Origin: Clostridiales bacterium
GTDB taxonomy: Bacteria > Bacillota > Clostridia > Oscillospirales > Acutalibacteraceae
Assembly (NCBI GenBank): GCA_022801595.1
Contig: JAAWSO010000002.1
Coordinates: forward strand, 124,001 to 188,000
Length of the DNA stretch: 64,000 nt
Direction: 5' to 3'
The stretch's first letter is position 1. Every line of letters starts with the position of its first letter. Of this stretch, positions 16,373-25,269 are shown one piece after another. Made by a program: the position numbers and the translations under genes. The notes beneath the pieces are model-generated. The model had not been told where the DNA came from. It saw only the letters and a list, made by a program, of their open reading frames with translations, and did no database searches.

Positions 16373-17389
16373 GTGAAACTGACGGTGAATTTACAAGAAA
16401 AAAGCTATGATATTGTCATTGAGCGGGGGATTTTGCACCGGATCGGTGATTATACCAATCTAAACCGGAAGGTTTTGGTGATCAGTGACGATGGCGTTCC
16501 CCGGCAATATGTGGACGCGGTTCTAGCCCAATGTCCCCAAGGGCATGTTCACATTGTTCAGCAGGGGGAAGGAGCGAAAAGCTTCCCCGTTTACCAGGAG
16601 CTGTGTCAAAAGCTGCTGGAGCTGAATGTTTCCCGTACCGATTGTATTATCGCTTTGGGTGGTGGCGTGGTGGGGGATTTGGCCGGCTTCGTGGCTTCTA
16701 CCTATCTGCGGGGCATTGAGTTTATCGGCGTACCGACCACGACCCTTTCTCAGATTGACAGCAGCATTGGCGGTAAAGTAGCCATTAATCTGGATCATGT
16801 CAAAAATATTATCGGCAGCTTTTACCATCCGTCTGTGGTGCTGATTGATTCCAATACCTTGGATACCTTGCCCCGCCGCCATTTTGTCAATGGTCTGGTG
16901 GAGGCGGTGAAAGCCGGGTTGATTTATGATGAAAGCATCCTGACTTTGTTTGAAACCAGAGATCCCCAGGCCGACATTGACGAAATTGTGTACCGTTCCC
17001 TGCTTGTGAAAAAGGCGGTTGTGGAACAGGATGAAAAAGAACGGAACCTGCGGAAAATCCTGAATTTCGGCCATACTTTGGGTCATGGTATTGAGAGCGT
17101 ATATGGTCTGAAAGAACTGCTTCATGGGGAATGTGTAGCCATCGGCATGATCCCCATGCTGGAGGACGACGGACTGAAAGCGCGGGTATTGAAGATTTAC
17201 GAAAAACTGGGCCTGCCCAGTGATGTAACTTACGACCCAGAACAGGTGTACCAAGTGATGACCAAAGACAAAAAGGCGCAGGGTAATACGATCACTGTGG
17301 TGAAGGTCCAGAAAGCGGGTCACGCCCGGCTGGAGAAAATCCCAATGGAGGATTTGCGCCAATATCTCAAAGAAGGAAATCAACAGTAA
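16373..17389 (+). CDS. aroB: AroB, 3-dehydroquinate synthase
   Basis: AroB converts DAHP to 3-dehydroquinate using NAD and a divalent metal. Motifs are IIALGGGVVGDLAGFVASTYLRGI, GVPTTTLSQIDSSIGGKVAINLDHVKNIIGSFY and the metal-binding FGHTLGHGIESV. At 338 residues it is slightly shorter than many homologues. The start is a GTG, with GGAGG seven bases upstream. It opens a seven-gene operon that reaches tyrA. Confidence 0.96.
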   Translation: MKLTVNLQEKSYDIVIERGILHRIGDYTNLNRKVLVISDDGVPRQYVDAVLAQCPQGHVHIVQQGEGAKSFPVYQELCQKLLELNVSRTDCIIALGGGVVGDLAGFVASTYLRGIEFIGVPTTTLSQIDSSIGGKVAINLDHVKNIIGSFYHPSVVLIDSNTLDTLPRRHFVNGLVEAVKAGLIYDESILTLFETRDPQADIDEIVYRSLLVKKAVVEQDEKERNLRKILNFGHTLGHGIESVYGLKELLHGECVAIGMIPMLEDDGLKARVLKIYEKLGLPSDVTYDPEQVYQVMTKDKKAQGNTITVVKVQKAGHARLEKIPMEDLRQYLKEGNQQ

Positions 17390-17401
17390 GGCGGGACGAC
17401 C

Positions 17402-18505
17402 ATGAAAAGCACCTTTGGAAAAAATATCAACATCAGTTTATTTGGGGAATCTCATGGAGCCGCAATCGGCGTAGTTATCAATGGGCTGGCTCCGGGGATT
17501 GCGTTGGACTTGGATTTGATCCGGGCTCAACTGAATAAACGGAAGCCGAAAGGCAAAATTTCTACCGCCCGGCAGGAAGCCGATGAGTTTGAAATTGTCA
17601 GCGGCTTTTTTCATGGATATACCACCGGAACCCCTCTGTGCCTCATGATCCGCAATCAAAGCCAGCACAGCCGGGATTATGAAAAGACCAAAAACCTCAT
17701 GCGCCCGTCCCATGCGGATTATACGGCCTTTGAAAAATACCAGGGCTATCAGGATTACCGGGGCGGCGGCCATTTTTCCGGCCGGATTACCGCTCCATTG
17801 GTGGCGGCTGGCGCCATTTGCCTGCAAATCTTGGGGAGCAAAGGCATCACCATCGCCACCCATATCGCCCGTTGCCAGGACATTTCCGACGAGCCGTTTG
17901 GAACGAAACCAGAGGAGATGTTCGCTGCGGCGGAAAAGCTCAACCAAAGCTATTTCCCCACCATTTCCGACGAAGCGGAGCGGCAGATGGTGGCGCGGAT
18001 TGAAGAAGCTCACCGTCAGGGGGATTCGGTGGGAGGCATTTTGGAAACAATGGTTCTCAATCTTCCCGCCGGGATTGGGGAACCATTTTTCGGTTCTATC
18101 GAAAGCATACTGTCCCAGTTGCTGTTCAGTGTGCCTGCGGTTAAAGGGGTGGAATTTGGGCTGGGCTTCGGCTTTGCGGATTTATTGGGCAGCCAGGCCA
18201 ACGATCCTTTTCGGATGGAAAACGGTAAGGTAGTCACCGCCACCAATCACAATGGCGGCATCAACGGCGGCATTAGTAATGGGATGCCGATTCAGATTAA
18301 GACCGTGATCAAGCCGACTCCATCCATCTACCAGGAGCAGGAAACCATCGACTATGCAGCCAAAGAAAATACGGTTTTGGCCATCCATGGCCGCCATGAC
18401 CCGGCGATTATCCATCGGGCCAGGGTGGTAGTGGACAGCGTGGTGGCCATTGGCTTGGTAGATTTGTTTGCCGAGCGGTACGGCTATTTGTGGATGGCGG
18501 AGTAA
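17402..18505 (+). CDS. aroC: AroC, chorismate synthase
   Basis: AroC eliminates phosphate from EPSP to make chorismate, using reduced flavin. The start FGKNINISLFGESHGAAIGVVINGLAPG is diagnostic, followed by RPSHADYTAFEKYQGYQDYRGGGHFSGRITAPLVAAGAI and GRHDPAIIHRARVVVDSV. The 367-residue length is normal. It follows aroB by 12 bases, so it is co-transcribed. Confidence 0.96.
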   Translation: MKSTFGKNINISLFGESHGAAIGVVINGLAPGIALDLDLIRAQLNKRKPKGKISTARQEADEFEIVSGFFHGYTTGTPLCLMIRNQSQHSRDYEKTKNLMRPSHADYTAFEKYQGYQDYRGGGHFSGRITAPLVAAGAICLQILGSKGITIATHIARCQDISDEPFGTKPEEMFAAAEKLNQSYFPTISDEAERQMVARIEEAHRQGDSVGGILETMVLNLPAGIGEPFFGSIESILSQLLFSVPAVKGVEFGLGFGFADLLGSQANDPFRMENGKVVTATNHNGGINGGISNGMPIQIKTVIKPTPSIYQEQETIDYAAKENTVLAIHGRHDPAIIHRARVVVDSVVAIGLVDLFAERYGYLWMAE

Positions 18506-18545
18506 ACGCATTCATGTTCGCAGATAAAAGAGAGGTGGGTATTTT

Positions 18546-19832
18546 ATGATCGAATACGGTTTGATTGGGGAGAAACTGCTCCACAGCTTTTCCAAAATCA
18601 TTCATGAAAGGTTAGCGGATTACACATATGAGCTGTGTCCATTGACAAAAGAAGAATTAACGCCTTTTTTGACGGAAAAAAAGTTTAAAGCCATCAACGT
18701 GACCATCCCCTACAAACGAGATGTGATTCCCTTTTGCGACGAGTTGGACGATTCCGCAAAACAGCTTGGCGTGGTCAATACCATTGTTAACCGGGACGGC
18801 CGGCTGATCGGATATAACACGGATTTCGCCGGTTTTCTTCACAGCGTGGAATCCCACGGCATTGACATGAAGGATAAGAAAGTCATGATCCTGGGGAACG
18901 GCGGCACCTGCCAAACGGTGACAGCCGTAGCCAACCACCTGGGCGCCCGGGAAATCCTGGTGGTTAGCCGGAGCGGCGTTGGGGAGGGAAATGTGATTTC
19001 CTATCGGGACGCCAATTACCACCTGGATACGGATGTGATCATCAACACCACGCCGAAGGGGATGTATCCCAATAATGAGGAACAAGGGCTGAATTTACGG
19101 GCATTTACCAGTTGCCAGGCTGTGTTTGATGTGATTTACAATCCCATGAAAACCCGGTTGCTCCAACAGGCGGAGGAAATGGGCATCCTGGCAGTCAATG
19201 GCATGGAAATGCTGGTGGCTCAAGCGAAATTTGCTGTCGAGCATTTTCTTTCCATTTCCATTCCCAACCAGCGGATTCAGGAAGTTTGCAAGGAACTGCG
19301 TCTGGAGCTGGGCAATATTTCTCTGATTGGAATGCCTAGCTGCGGAAAGACTCTGACCGGCCAGGCTCTGAGCAAATACATCGACAAAACATTTGTGGAT
19401 ACCGACGCTTTGATCGTGGAGCGGGCGGGAATGAGCATTCGGGAGATTTTTGAGCGGCATGGGGAACCTTTTTTCCGCCAGTTGGAACAGGAGGTGATCG
19501 CTGAGCTGGCCAAGAAAAACCAGTTGATCATCGCCACTGGCGGTGGAGCAATCAAGAATCACGAGAATATGTTGAACCTGAAGCAAAACGGCATTGTGAT
19601 TTTTATTGATCGGGAGCTGAAAAAACTGGTTTCCACCCATGACCGGCCTTTATCTTCCAGTAAGGACGCGGTGGCGGAGCTGTATCATCAGCGATATCCA
19701 TGGTATCTTTCCTACGGGGATCTGCGGATTGAAAACAATTACGATGAGGATTTGACCCAGGAAGAACTGGATACGCTTATGAATGAAATTTTGGAGGGAT
19801 ACCATGAAATTATTGGTAATCAATGGTCCTAA
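18546..19832 (+). CDS. aroE-aroK: AroE-AroK fusion, shikimate dehydrogenase with shikimate kinase
   Basis: Residues 1-250 are shikimate dehydrogenase: YGLIGEKLLHSFSKIIHE, the catalytic lysine in NVTIPYKRDV, the aspartate in YNTDFAGFLHS and the NADPH loop ILGNGGTCQT. Residues 258-425 are shikimate kinase: P-loop IGMPSCGKTLTG, FVDTDALIVERAGMSIREIFERHGEPFFRQLE, ATGGGAI and the lid arginine in HDRPLSS. One chain therefore performs two consecutive steps. The P-loop reads MPSCGKT where many kinases have MGAGKS, still a valid GxxxxGKT. The next gene starts inside its 3' end. Confidence 0.94.
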   Translation: MIEYGLIGEKLLHSFSKIIHERLADYTYELCPLTKEELTPFLTEKKFKAINVTIPYKRDVIPFCDELDDSAKQLGVVNTIVNRDGRLIGYNTDFAGFLHSVESHGIDMKDKKVMILGNGGTCQTVTAVANHLGAREILVVSRSGVGEGNVISYRDANYHLDTDVIINTTPKGMYPNNEEQGLNLRAFTSCQAVFDVIYNPMKTRLLQQAEEMGILAVNGMEMLVAQAKFAVEHFLSISIPNQRIQEVCKELRLELGNISLIGMPSCGKTLTGQALSKYIDKTFVDTDALIVERAGMSIREIFERHGEPFFRQLEQEVIAELAKKNQLIIATGGGAIKNHENMLNLKQNGIVIFIDRELKKLVSTHDRPLSSSKDAVAELYHQRYPWYLSYGDLRIENNYDEDLTQEELDTLMNEILEGYHEIIGNQWS

Positions 19833-20238
19833 CCTCAATATGCTGGGAATCCGGGAACCGGAGATTTATGGCAGCGCCACTTACCAGGCTCTGGAGAATT
19901 TGGTTCGGGAGGCTGCTGCGGAAGCGGGCTTTGAGGTGGAGATTATCCAGAGCAACCATGAAGGGGCGTTGGTAGACGCGATTCAGCAGGCTTATGGCAA
20001 GGCGGACGGCATTATCATCAACCCGGCTGCCTACACCCACACCAGCGTGGCGATTTTAGACGCGCTCAAGACCGTCGCCCTCCCGGCTGTGGAGGTTCAC
20101 ATTTCCAATGTCAAGGAGCGGGAGGATTTTCGCCAGGTTTCCTATGCTGGAATGGCCTGTTTCCATACCGTTATGGGAGAAGGCCTAGAGGGATACCGGA
20201 CCGCGATTCGTGTGATGAAAGACAAATTATCCTCTTAA
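19804..20238 (+). CDS. aroQ: AroQ, type II 3-dehydroquinate dehydratase
   Basis: AroQ dehydrates 3-dehydroquinate to 3-dehydroshikimate. It has the type II signatures LLVINGPNLNMLGIREPEIYG with the catalytic tyrosine, EIIQSNHEGALVDAIQ, INPAAYTHTSVAI and VEVHISNV. I start it at the ATG at 19804, which has GGAGGG upstream, and not at the track's 19783. It then has the normal 144 residues and overlaps aroE-aroK by 29 bases. The substrate order across the operon is complete with its neighbours. Confidence 0.96.
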   Translation: MKLLVINGPNLNMLGIREPEIYGSATYQALENLVREAAAEAGFEVEIIQSNHEGALVDAIQQAYGKADGIIINPAAYTHTSVAILDALKTVALPAVEVHISNVKEREDFRQVSYAGMACFHTVMGEGLEGYRTAIRVMKDKLSS

Positions 20239-20301
20239 ACAGAGGTTTATTTTATACATGATAGCAGAAAAGAATACCTTAAGAAAGGAATGATAACAGT
20301 T

Positions 20302-21318
20302 ATGATTATTACCATGAAGAAAAATGCGCCCGATTCGGAAATGCACGCCATTATTGAAAACCTTGAGGGGATGGGGCTGAAAGTTACCCTAATTCAAGGT
20401 GCGGATTATAATGTGTTCGGAGTAGTTGGCGATACCACCCGGGTAGACGAAAAGCTGATTGCGGCAAACCCGCATGTAGACCATGTTGCCCGTGTTGCGG
20501 CTCCCTTTAAAAAGGCCAACCGTCTGTTCCATCCCCAGGATACCATTGTGGATGTGGCCGGCGTAAAGGTTGGCGGACAGGAAAATGTGGTTGTGATCGG
20601 CGGTCCCTGCTCCGTAGAAGGGGAAGAGCCTCTTCTGGAAATTGCCAAGGGTGTGAAGGAAGCAGGCGGCGCGATGCTCCGCGGCGGGGCTTACAAGCCG
20701 AGAACTTCTCCATATGCTTTCCAGGGAATGGGCAGCGAGGGTATCCTCTGCATGGTGAAGGCGCGGGAAAAATATGGTTTGCCCATTGTCAGCGAGCTAA
20801 TGAGCGAAAGCAAACTGCCGGAGTTTGAGGAATATGTGGACTTGATTCAAGTCGGCGCGCGGAATATGCAGAATTTTGATTTGCTCAAAGCTTTGGGAAA
20901 ATCCACCAAGCCGGTTCTGCTCAAGCGGGGTCTGTCCAATACCATTGAGGAGTGGATTATGGCGGCTGAATACATCATGGCGGGCGGAAACGAGAACGTG
21001 ATTATGTGTGAGCGGGGTATCCGCACCTTTGAAAAATACACCCGGAACACACTGGATCTCAGCGTGATCCCGATCCTGAAGGAAAAGACCCACCTGCCGA
21101 TTATCATTGATCCATCCCATGCGACCGGTGATTCCAAGCTGGTAGAATCCATGTCTCTGGCAGCCATTGCAGCTGGTGCAGACGGCTTGATTATTGAGGT
21201 ACACAACAATCCCAAATGCGCATGGTCCGACGGCGCTCAGTCCTTGACGCCACCTGCTTTTGCTCAAGTGATTGAGAAGGGCCGCAAGATCGCTCAAGTA
21301 ATCGGTCGGGATATCTAA
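20302..21318 (+). CDS. aroF: AroF, DAHP synthase with N-terminal regulatory-type domain
   Basis: The enzyme condenses phosphoenolpyruvate and erythrose-4-phosphate, the entry step of the shikimate path. Residues 1-70 form a ferredoxin-like domain. The barrel follows with VVIGGPCSVEGEEPLLEIA, GAMLRGGAYKPRTSPYAFQG, KPVLLKRGLSNTIEEWIMAAEYI and IIDPSHATGDSKLVESM. This layout matches the type I-beta family, as in Thermotoga. The ATG at 20302 has AAAGGA twelve bases upstream; the ATG at 20290 almost touches that site and is less likely. A terminator follows the gene. Confidence 0.93.
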   Translation: MIITMKKNAPDSEMHAIIENLEGMGLKVTLIQGADYNVFGVVGDTTRVDEKLIAANPHVDHVARVAAPFKKANRLFHPQDTIVDVAGVKVGGQENVVVIGGPCSVEGEEPLLEIAKGVKEAGGAMLRGGAYKPRTSPYAFQGMGSEGILCMVKAREKYGLPIVSELMSESKLPEFEEYVDLIQVGARNMQNFDLLKALGKSTKPVLLKRGLSNTIEEWIMAAEYIMAGGNENVIMCERGIRTFEKYTRNTLDLSVIPILKEKTHLPIIIDPSHATGDSKLVESMSLAAIAAGADGLIIEVHNNPKCAWSDGAQSLTPPAFAQVIEKGRKIAQVIGRDI

Positions 21319-21432
21319 GGAAGAAAACTTCCTTTTCTTTGGACATTTCGTTTGTATTGGCTTGTACTGGATATGCCGGTAACTTCGGAATGGAAAGAAT
21401 CGGTTTGAAGTAGGAAAAGTTAAGCCGAAACA

Positions 21433-21520
21433 AATTTTCCAGGAAGCCGATTGGAGGCTTTCCTAATCAGAAACCATCCATGGAATATCGGATGGAAAAG
21501 CGGGCTTGCCCGCTTTTTTT
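21433..21520 (+). terminator. Terminator with preceding stem-loops between aroF and aroA
   Basis: AAGCGGGC-TT-GCCCGCTT runs into a seven-T tract at 21498-21520. Two further stems precede it, AGGAAGCC/GGCTTTCCT and CCATCC/GGATGG. This could either end the aroF transcript or attenuate aroA-tyrA. I found no separate promoter for aroA in the remaining 36 bases. Confidence 0.75.
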
Positions 21521-21556
21521 GTCAAAAATTTTATATAAAGAAAGGGGATGTGTACC

Positions 21557-22837
21557 ATGAAAGTTCGCATCCATCCAGCATTTTGGGAGGAGGAAGCCCG
21601 GTCGATTCGCATTCCTCCTTCCAAAAGTATGGCCCATCGGGCGATCCTCTGCGCATCTCTGGCAAAGGGGAAAAGCGTGGTGCGAAACATCGCCTATTCC
21701 GACGACATTTTGGCGACCATCGCTGGCATGCGCCAGTTGGGAGCATCGATTGAAACCTTGGAAGATTCGGTGATCGTGGAAGGCATTGCCGATCATTACC
21801 AGGCAGAAAGTATGACAGTGGATTGCAACGAATCCGGCTCCACGCTCCGTTTTTTTATCCCAGTGTTTACCCTTTCCGGTAAGCCTATGACCTTTGTGGG
21901 ACGGAACCGGCTGCTCAAACGGCCACAGGGTGTGTATGAATCCCTGTATCGGGAGCGGGGGCTGCGCTTCACTCAAACGTCCGATGCAATTACGGTAGAG
22001 GGTGGCTTAACGGCGGGAAGGTATGAGATTGACGGCAACATCAGTTCTCAGTTTATTTCCGGCCTGCTGTTTGCTCTGCCGCTTTTGGATGGGGATTCCA
22101 CCATTGTGATCCGCCCGCCCTTTGAGTCCCGTTCCTATATTGAGCTGACCTTGGAGGCGCTGGCTCAATTTGGCGTGCATGCTTCCTTTGCGGATGACCA
22201 TACCCTGTTGGTGCCGGGCAACCAGGAATACCATCCCTGCGATTACACCGTGGAAGGGGATTTTTCCCAGATGGCGTTTTTCGCCGTTTTGGGAGCGGTT
22301 CACGGCGACCTGACCTGTACCGGTATGCGTCTGGATTCTCAGCAGGGGGACAAGGCGATTCTGGATATTTTAAAGCAAGCCCAGGCCAGGATTATCCCAT
22401 TACCGGATGGCTATACGATTATCAAAAGTCCGCTTCGCGGAACGGAAATTGATCTGAGCAACTGCCCGGATTTAGGGCCGATTCTGACGGTGCTGGCTAT
22501 GTACGCCCAAGGGGAAACTCGGATTATGAATGCCGGGCGACTGCGTTATAAAGAGTCTGACCGGATCGCAGCCATGGAGGAGGAACTCCGAAAATTTGGC
22601 GTGGAGATCCGCACCACAGAAGATGAGATCGTGATTTTTGGAAAGGAATCCTACCGCTGTACCGAAGAAATTTTCGGACACAAGGATCATCGGATTGTGA
22701 TGAGCATGGCAGTGGCGGCGGTATGCAGTGGCCAGCCAGCGACCATCCAGGGGGCCGAGTGTATTCAGAAATCCTATCCCAACTTTTTTGAGGACTTACA
22801 ATCCCTGGGGATTCCTGTGGAGGTGTTGGAGTCATGA
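21557..22837 (+). CDS. aroA: AroA, 3-phosphoshikimate 1-carboxyvinyltransferase (EPSP synthase)
   Basis: AroA joins shikimate-3-phosphate and phosphoenolpyruvate. Motifs are IRIPPSKSMAHRAILCASLAKG, VDCNESGSTLRFFIPVF (the LFLGNAGTA-region equivalent), RPQGVYESLYRERGL, SSQFISGLLFALPLL and RLRYKESDRIAAMEEELRKFG. The ATG at 21557 lies nine bases after AAAGGGG and is preferred over the ATG at 21548 that touches it. The residues in the phosphoenolpyruvate region differ from the common class I GNAGTAMRP. It overlaps tyrA by four bases. Confidence 0.94.
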   Translation: MKVRIHPAFWEEEARSIRIPPSKSMAHRAILCASLAKGKSVVRNIAYSDDILATIAGMRQLGASIETLEDSVIVEGIADHYQAESMTVDCNESGSTLRFFIPVFTLSGKPMTFVGRNRLLKRPQGVYESLYRERGLRFTQTSDAITVEGGLTAGRYEIDGNISSQFISGLLFALPLLDGDSTIVIRPPFESRSYIELTLEALAQFGVHASFADDHTLLVPGNQEYHPCDYTVEGDFSQMAFFAVLGAVHGDLTCTGMRLDSQQGDKAILDILKQAQARIIPLPDGYTIIKSPLRGTEIDLSNCPDLGPILTVLAMYAQGETRIMNAGRLRYKESDRIAAMEEELRKFGVEIRTTEDEIVIFGKESYRCTEEIFGHKDHRIVMSMAVAAVCSGQPATIQGAECIQKSYPNFFEDLQSLGIPVEVLES

Positions 22838-23685
22838 TTGACCAAAGCAAACGATTTTTAATTGTAGGGCTGGGTCTTTTGGGCGGCAGTTATGCCAAAG
22901 CGCTGAAGCAGAAGGGCTATTCCGTGTATGCCATCACCCGTAGTCAAAACACCATTGATTATGCCCTGGCAAGGGGATGGATTGACGGCGGCTCCACAGA
23001 GGAAGACCCTGCCCTGATTGGACAAGCCGATTTTGTGGTATTCGGCTTATATCCGCACACCATGATCGAGTGGATTGCCCGGAATCAAACGGCATTTCAG
23101 CCGGGAGCGATTTTGACGGATGTATCCGGTGTGAAATGCAATGTAGTGGACGTGATTCAGGAGGGCCTGCGGCAAGATGTGGAATTCATCGGTTCCCATC
23201 CTATGGCGGGCAAGGAGGTCAGCGGCGTACAGCACAGCGATGAAACCATGTTCCGAAGCGCCAATTTTATCATTACGCCTACGGAGAAAAATACGGAGCG
23301 AGGGATTGGATTTGCCCGGGAGCTGGCGGAACTGTTGGAATTCCAACACATCACCAGCCTGAGCATTGAGGAACACGATGAGATGATCGGTTTTGTGTCC
23401 CAACTGACCCATGCGGTGGCAGTGAGCCTGATGAATACCAACGACAACGCCCACCTGAAGGATTATACTGGCGATTCTTTCCGGGATCTGACCCGGATCG
23501 CCAAGATTAACGAATCTCTTTGGAGCGAGCTTTTCTTTTTAAATAAGAAAAACTTAGTCCGGGAGATCGACGAGTTTATCGCTTCCCTCAATGACCTCAA
23601 GCAGAAGATTGCCGATGAAGATGACGAAGGAATTCGGAAGCTTTTTATCCAGTCCACCAAGCGAAGAAAATATTTTGATGAGTAA
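22834..23685 (+). CDS. tyrA: TyrA, prephenate dehydrogenase
   Basis: TyrA oxidatively decarboxylates prephenate to 4-hydroxyphenylpyruvate for tyrosine. The NAD loop is LIVGLGLLGGSYAKALKQKGY, the substrate region has FIGSHPMAGKEVSGVQHSDETMFRSANFI, and FVSQLTHAVAVSLMNTND carries the helical-domain motif. At 283 residues there is no C-terminal ACT domain, so tyrosine feedback through ACT is not expected. It is the last gene of the aro operon; pheA for the phenylalanine branch is at 50306-51478. Confidence 0.94.
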   Translation: MIDQSKRFLIVGLGLLGGSYAKALKQKGYSVYAITRSQNTIDYALARGWIDGGSTEEDPALIGQADFVVFGLYPHTMIEWIARNQTAFQPGAILTDVSGVKCNVVDVIQEGLRQDVEFIGSHPMAGKEVSGVQHSDETMFRSANFIITPTEKNTERGIGFARELAELLEFQHITSLSIEEHDEMIGFVSQLTHAVAVSLMNTNDNAHLKDYTGDSFRDLTRIAKINESLWSELFFLNKKNLVREIDEFIASLNDLKQKIADEDDEGIRKLFIQSTKRRKYFDE

Positions 23686-23690
23686 CCCTT

Positions 23691-23721
23691 TCCCTCAGGA
23701 TTTTCCTGGGGGGATTTTTTT
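23691..23721 (+). terminator. Terminator of the aro operon
   Basis: TCCCTCAGGA-TTT-TCCTGGGGGGA followed by seven T residues lies just after the tyrA stop. It separates the aro operon from the VTC-DUF4956-CotH unit. Confidence 0.8.
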
Positions 23722-23761
23722 ATGATTGAACACAAAAAACTGGGCAGAGATTCAGAGAATG

Positions 23762-23811
23762 TTCAACCAATCTTCACATAAGCACAGTAAACTTTTAACA
23801 GTACTTTAACA
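23762..23811 (+). promoter_or_regulatory. Putative PhoP box: 11-bp-spaced TTAACA-type repeats
   Basis: Five hexamers follow each other with exactly five bases between them: TTCAAC, TTCACA, ACAGTA, TTAACA, TTAACA. In Bacillus subtilis PhoP binds TT(A/C/T)A(C/A/T)A direct repeats with this 11-bp period upstream of phosphate-starvation genes. Four of the five units fit well and the third does not. The array ends 28 bases before the VTC-domain gene. PhoP control is inferred from pattern and from the gene's probable phosphate role. Confidence 0.6.
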
Positions 23812-23839
23812 CATAACCGAATGAAAGGAGACTTGGATC

Positions 23840-24559
23840 ATGTTTGGTTGGAAAGCAAAAACCGGAAGGGAAAAACAAGGGCTCTTGTTCCGCAACGAGC
23901 TTAAGCACACGATCAACCGCTCCGATTATTTGGTGCTGAAACAGAGGCTGAACGCAGTTGCAAAGCCGGATATTCACGCAGAAGACAACGGGGCGTATCA
24001 TATTCGCAGTTTATATTTTGACAGTCCCGATGACAAAGCGTTGCGGGAAAAGCTGGATGGAATCAGTCAGCGGGAAAAATTTCGCATCCGCTACTATAAT
24101 TGGGATTCTTCTTATATCCGATTGGAAAAAAAGAGCAAACGGAATGGGGTGGGGAATAAGCAGTACGCACCGATGACCAAAGAACAATGCGAACAACTGA
24201 TTGCCGGAGAGACCGACTGGATGCTGGATACTGGGATTCCCCTTCTGGTGGAGCTGTATGGAAAGATGAAATTCCAACAACTCCGCCCCAGGACTATCGT
24301 GGATTATACCCGAGAGGCTTATTTGTTCCCAGCTGGCAATGTACGAGTTACTATTGATTCCAACATCAGAACCGGGCTGCAGTCTCTGGATTTTTTCAAT
24401 CCAGATCTTCCGACCGTTCCCACGGGGCATCCAGACAAAATGATCCTGGAGGTCAAATTTGATGATTTTCTGCCGGAGATTATGCAGGATGTGGTTCAGA
24501 CTAAGGAGAGGCGCAGCGCGGCATTTTCGAAATATGCGGTCTGTCGTATGTATGCTTGA
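23840..24559 (+). CDS. VTC-domain protein, polyphosphate polymerase-like
   Basis: The 239 residues make up a single VTC-type triphosphate tunnel domain like the catalytic core of yeast Vtc4, which makes polyphosphate from ATP. Basic and acidic tunnel motifs appear in order: FRNELKHTI, IRSLYFDSPDD, REKFRIRYYNWD, IRLEKKSKRNG, KQYAPMT, RVTIDSNIR, MILEVKFDDFLPE and SKYAVCRM. There is no signal peptide or membrane segment. AAAGGAG precedes the ATG. It heads a three-gene unit with a DUF4956 membrane protein and a CotH-like protein, a combination seen in many Firmicutes. Catalysis in this organism is inference from family. Confidence 0.85.
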   Translation: MFGWKAKTGREKQGLLFRNELKHTINRSDYLVLKQRLNAVAKPDIHAEDNGAYHIRSLYFDSPDDKALREKLDGISQREKFRIRYYNWDSSYIRLEKKSKRNGVGNKQYAPMTKEQCEQLIAGETDWMLDTGIPLLVELYGKMKFQQLRPRTIVDYTREAYLFPAGNVRVTIDSNIRTGLQSLDFFNPDLPTVPTGHPDKMILEVKFDDFLPEIMQDVVQTKERRSAAFSKYAVCRMYA

Positions 24560-24586
24560 TGGTTGTTTGGAAAGGAATGGAACAGT

Positions 24587-25258
24587 ATGACATTTTCGGA
24601 TATTTTTAAGTCGAGTTTTTTAGAGAAGGTTACCACTTTCTCCGTTCTGGATACTGCGATTGCGCTTGCTTTGTCGTTTGTGGTTGGCCTGTTTATTTAT
24701 TTTGTTTATAAAAAAACCTTCAACGGCGTTATGTACGCCTCCAGCTTTGGAATTTCCCTGATCGGCTTGTCTTTAATTACCACGCTGGTAATTCTGGCCG
24801 TCAGTTCCAACGTAATCCTGTCCCTTGGTATGGTGGGCGCCCTGTCCATTGTCCGGTTCCGTACTGCTATCAAAGAACCGTTGGACATTGTGTATTTGTT
24901 TTGGGCCATTGCTTCGGGTATTGTGTTCGGCGCGGGTCTCATTCCATTGGGCGTAATCGGCTCTCTGCTGATCGGAATTGTTTTGTTGGTATTCGGTAAC
25001 TACCGGACCAGTGAGAACCCGTATCTTTTAGTGGTCAACTGTGACACCGAAGAAACCGAGCGTCAAGTGAAGGAAACGGTTCAGAACCAAGTGAAAAAAC
25101 AAATGGTTAAATCAAAAACGGTTTCCTCAAAGGGGATTGAAATGACCATTGAAGTTCGGCTCAAAGAAATGTCTACCGACTTTATCAACCGGATCGCTTC
25201 CATGCCCGGAGTGGGAAATGCCGTTTTGGTCAGCTATCATGGAGATTATATGGGATAA
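24587..25258 (+). CDS. DUF4956 family integral membrane protein
   Basis: About 223 residues, with the ATG at 24587 chosen over the track's TTG-type start because AAAGGA lies ten bases before it. The first 140 residues hold roughly four hydrophobic segments (TAIALALSFVVGLFIYFVY, ISLIGLSLITTLVILAVSS, VIFGAGLIPLGVIGSLLIGIVLLVFG). SLGMVGALSIVRFRTAIKEPLDIVYLFWAIA is the conserved family core. A soluble C-terminal tail of about 75 residues follows. The function is unknown. Its fixed place between VTC and CotH genes suggests it is the membrane partner of the VTC protein, perhaps a channel or anchor. Confidence 0.85.
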   Translation: MTFSDIFKSSFLEKVTTFSVLDTAIALALSFVVGLFIYFVYKKTFNGVMYASSFGISLIGLSLITTLVILAVSSNVILSLGMVGALSIVRFRTAIKEPLDIVYLFWAIASGIVFGAGLIPLGVIGSLLIGIVLLVFGNYRTSENPYLLVVNCDTEETERQVKETVQNQVKKQMVKSKTVSSKGIEMTIEVRLKEMSTDFINRIASMPGVGNAVLVSYHGDYMG

Positions 25259-25269
25259 GGGGGAGCCCC

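Noticed and set aside
16523-17383. 286-residue ORF antisense to aroB
   Set aside because: It is a shadow of aroB in another frame; the aroB protein is certain.
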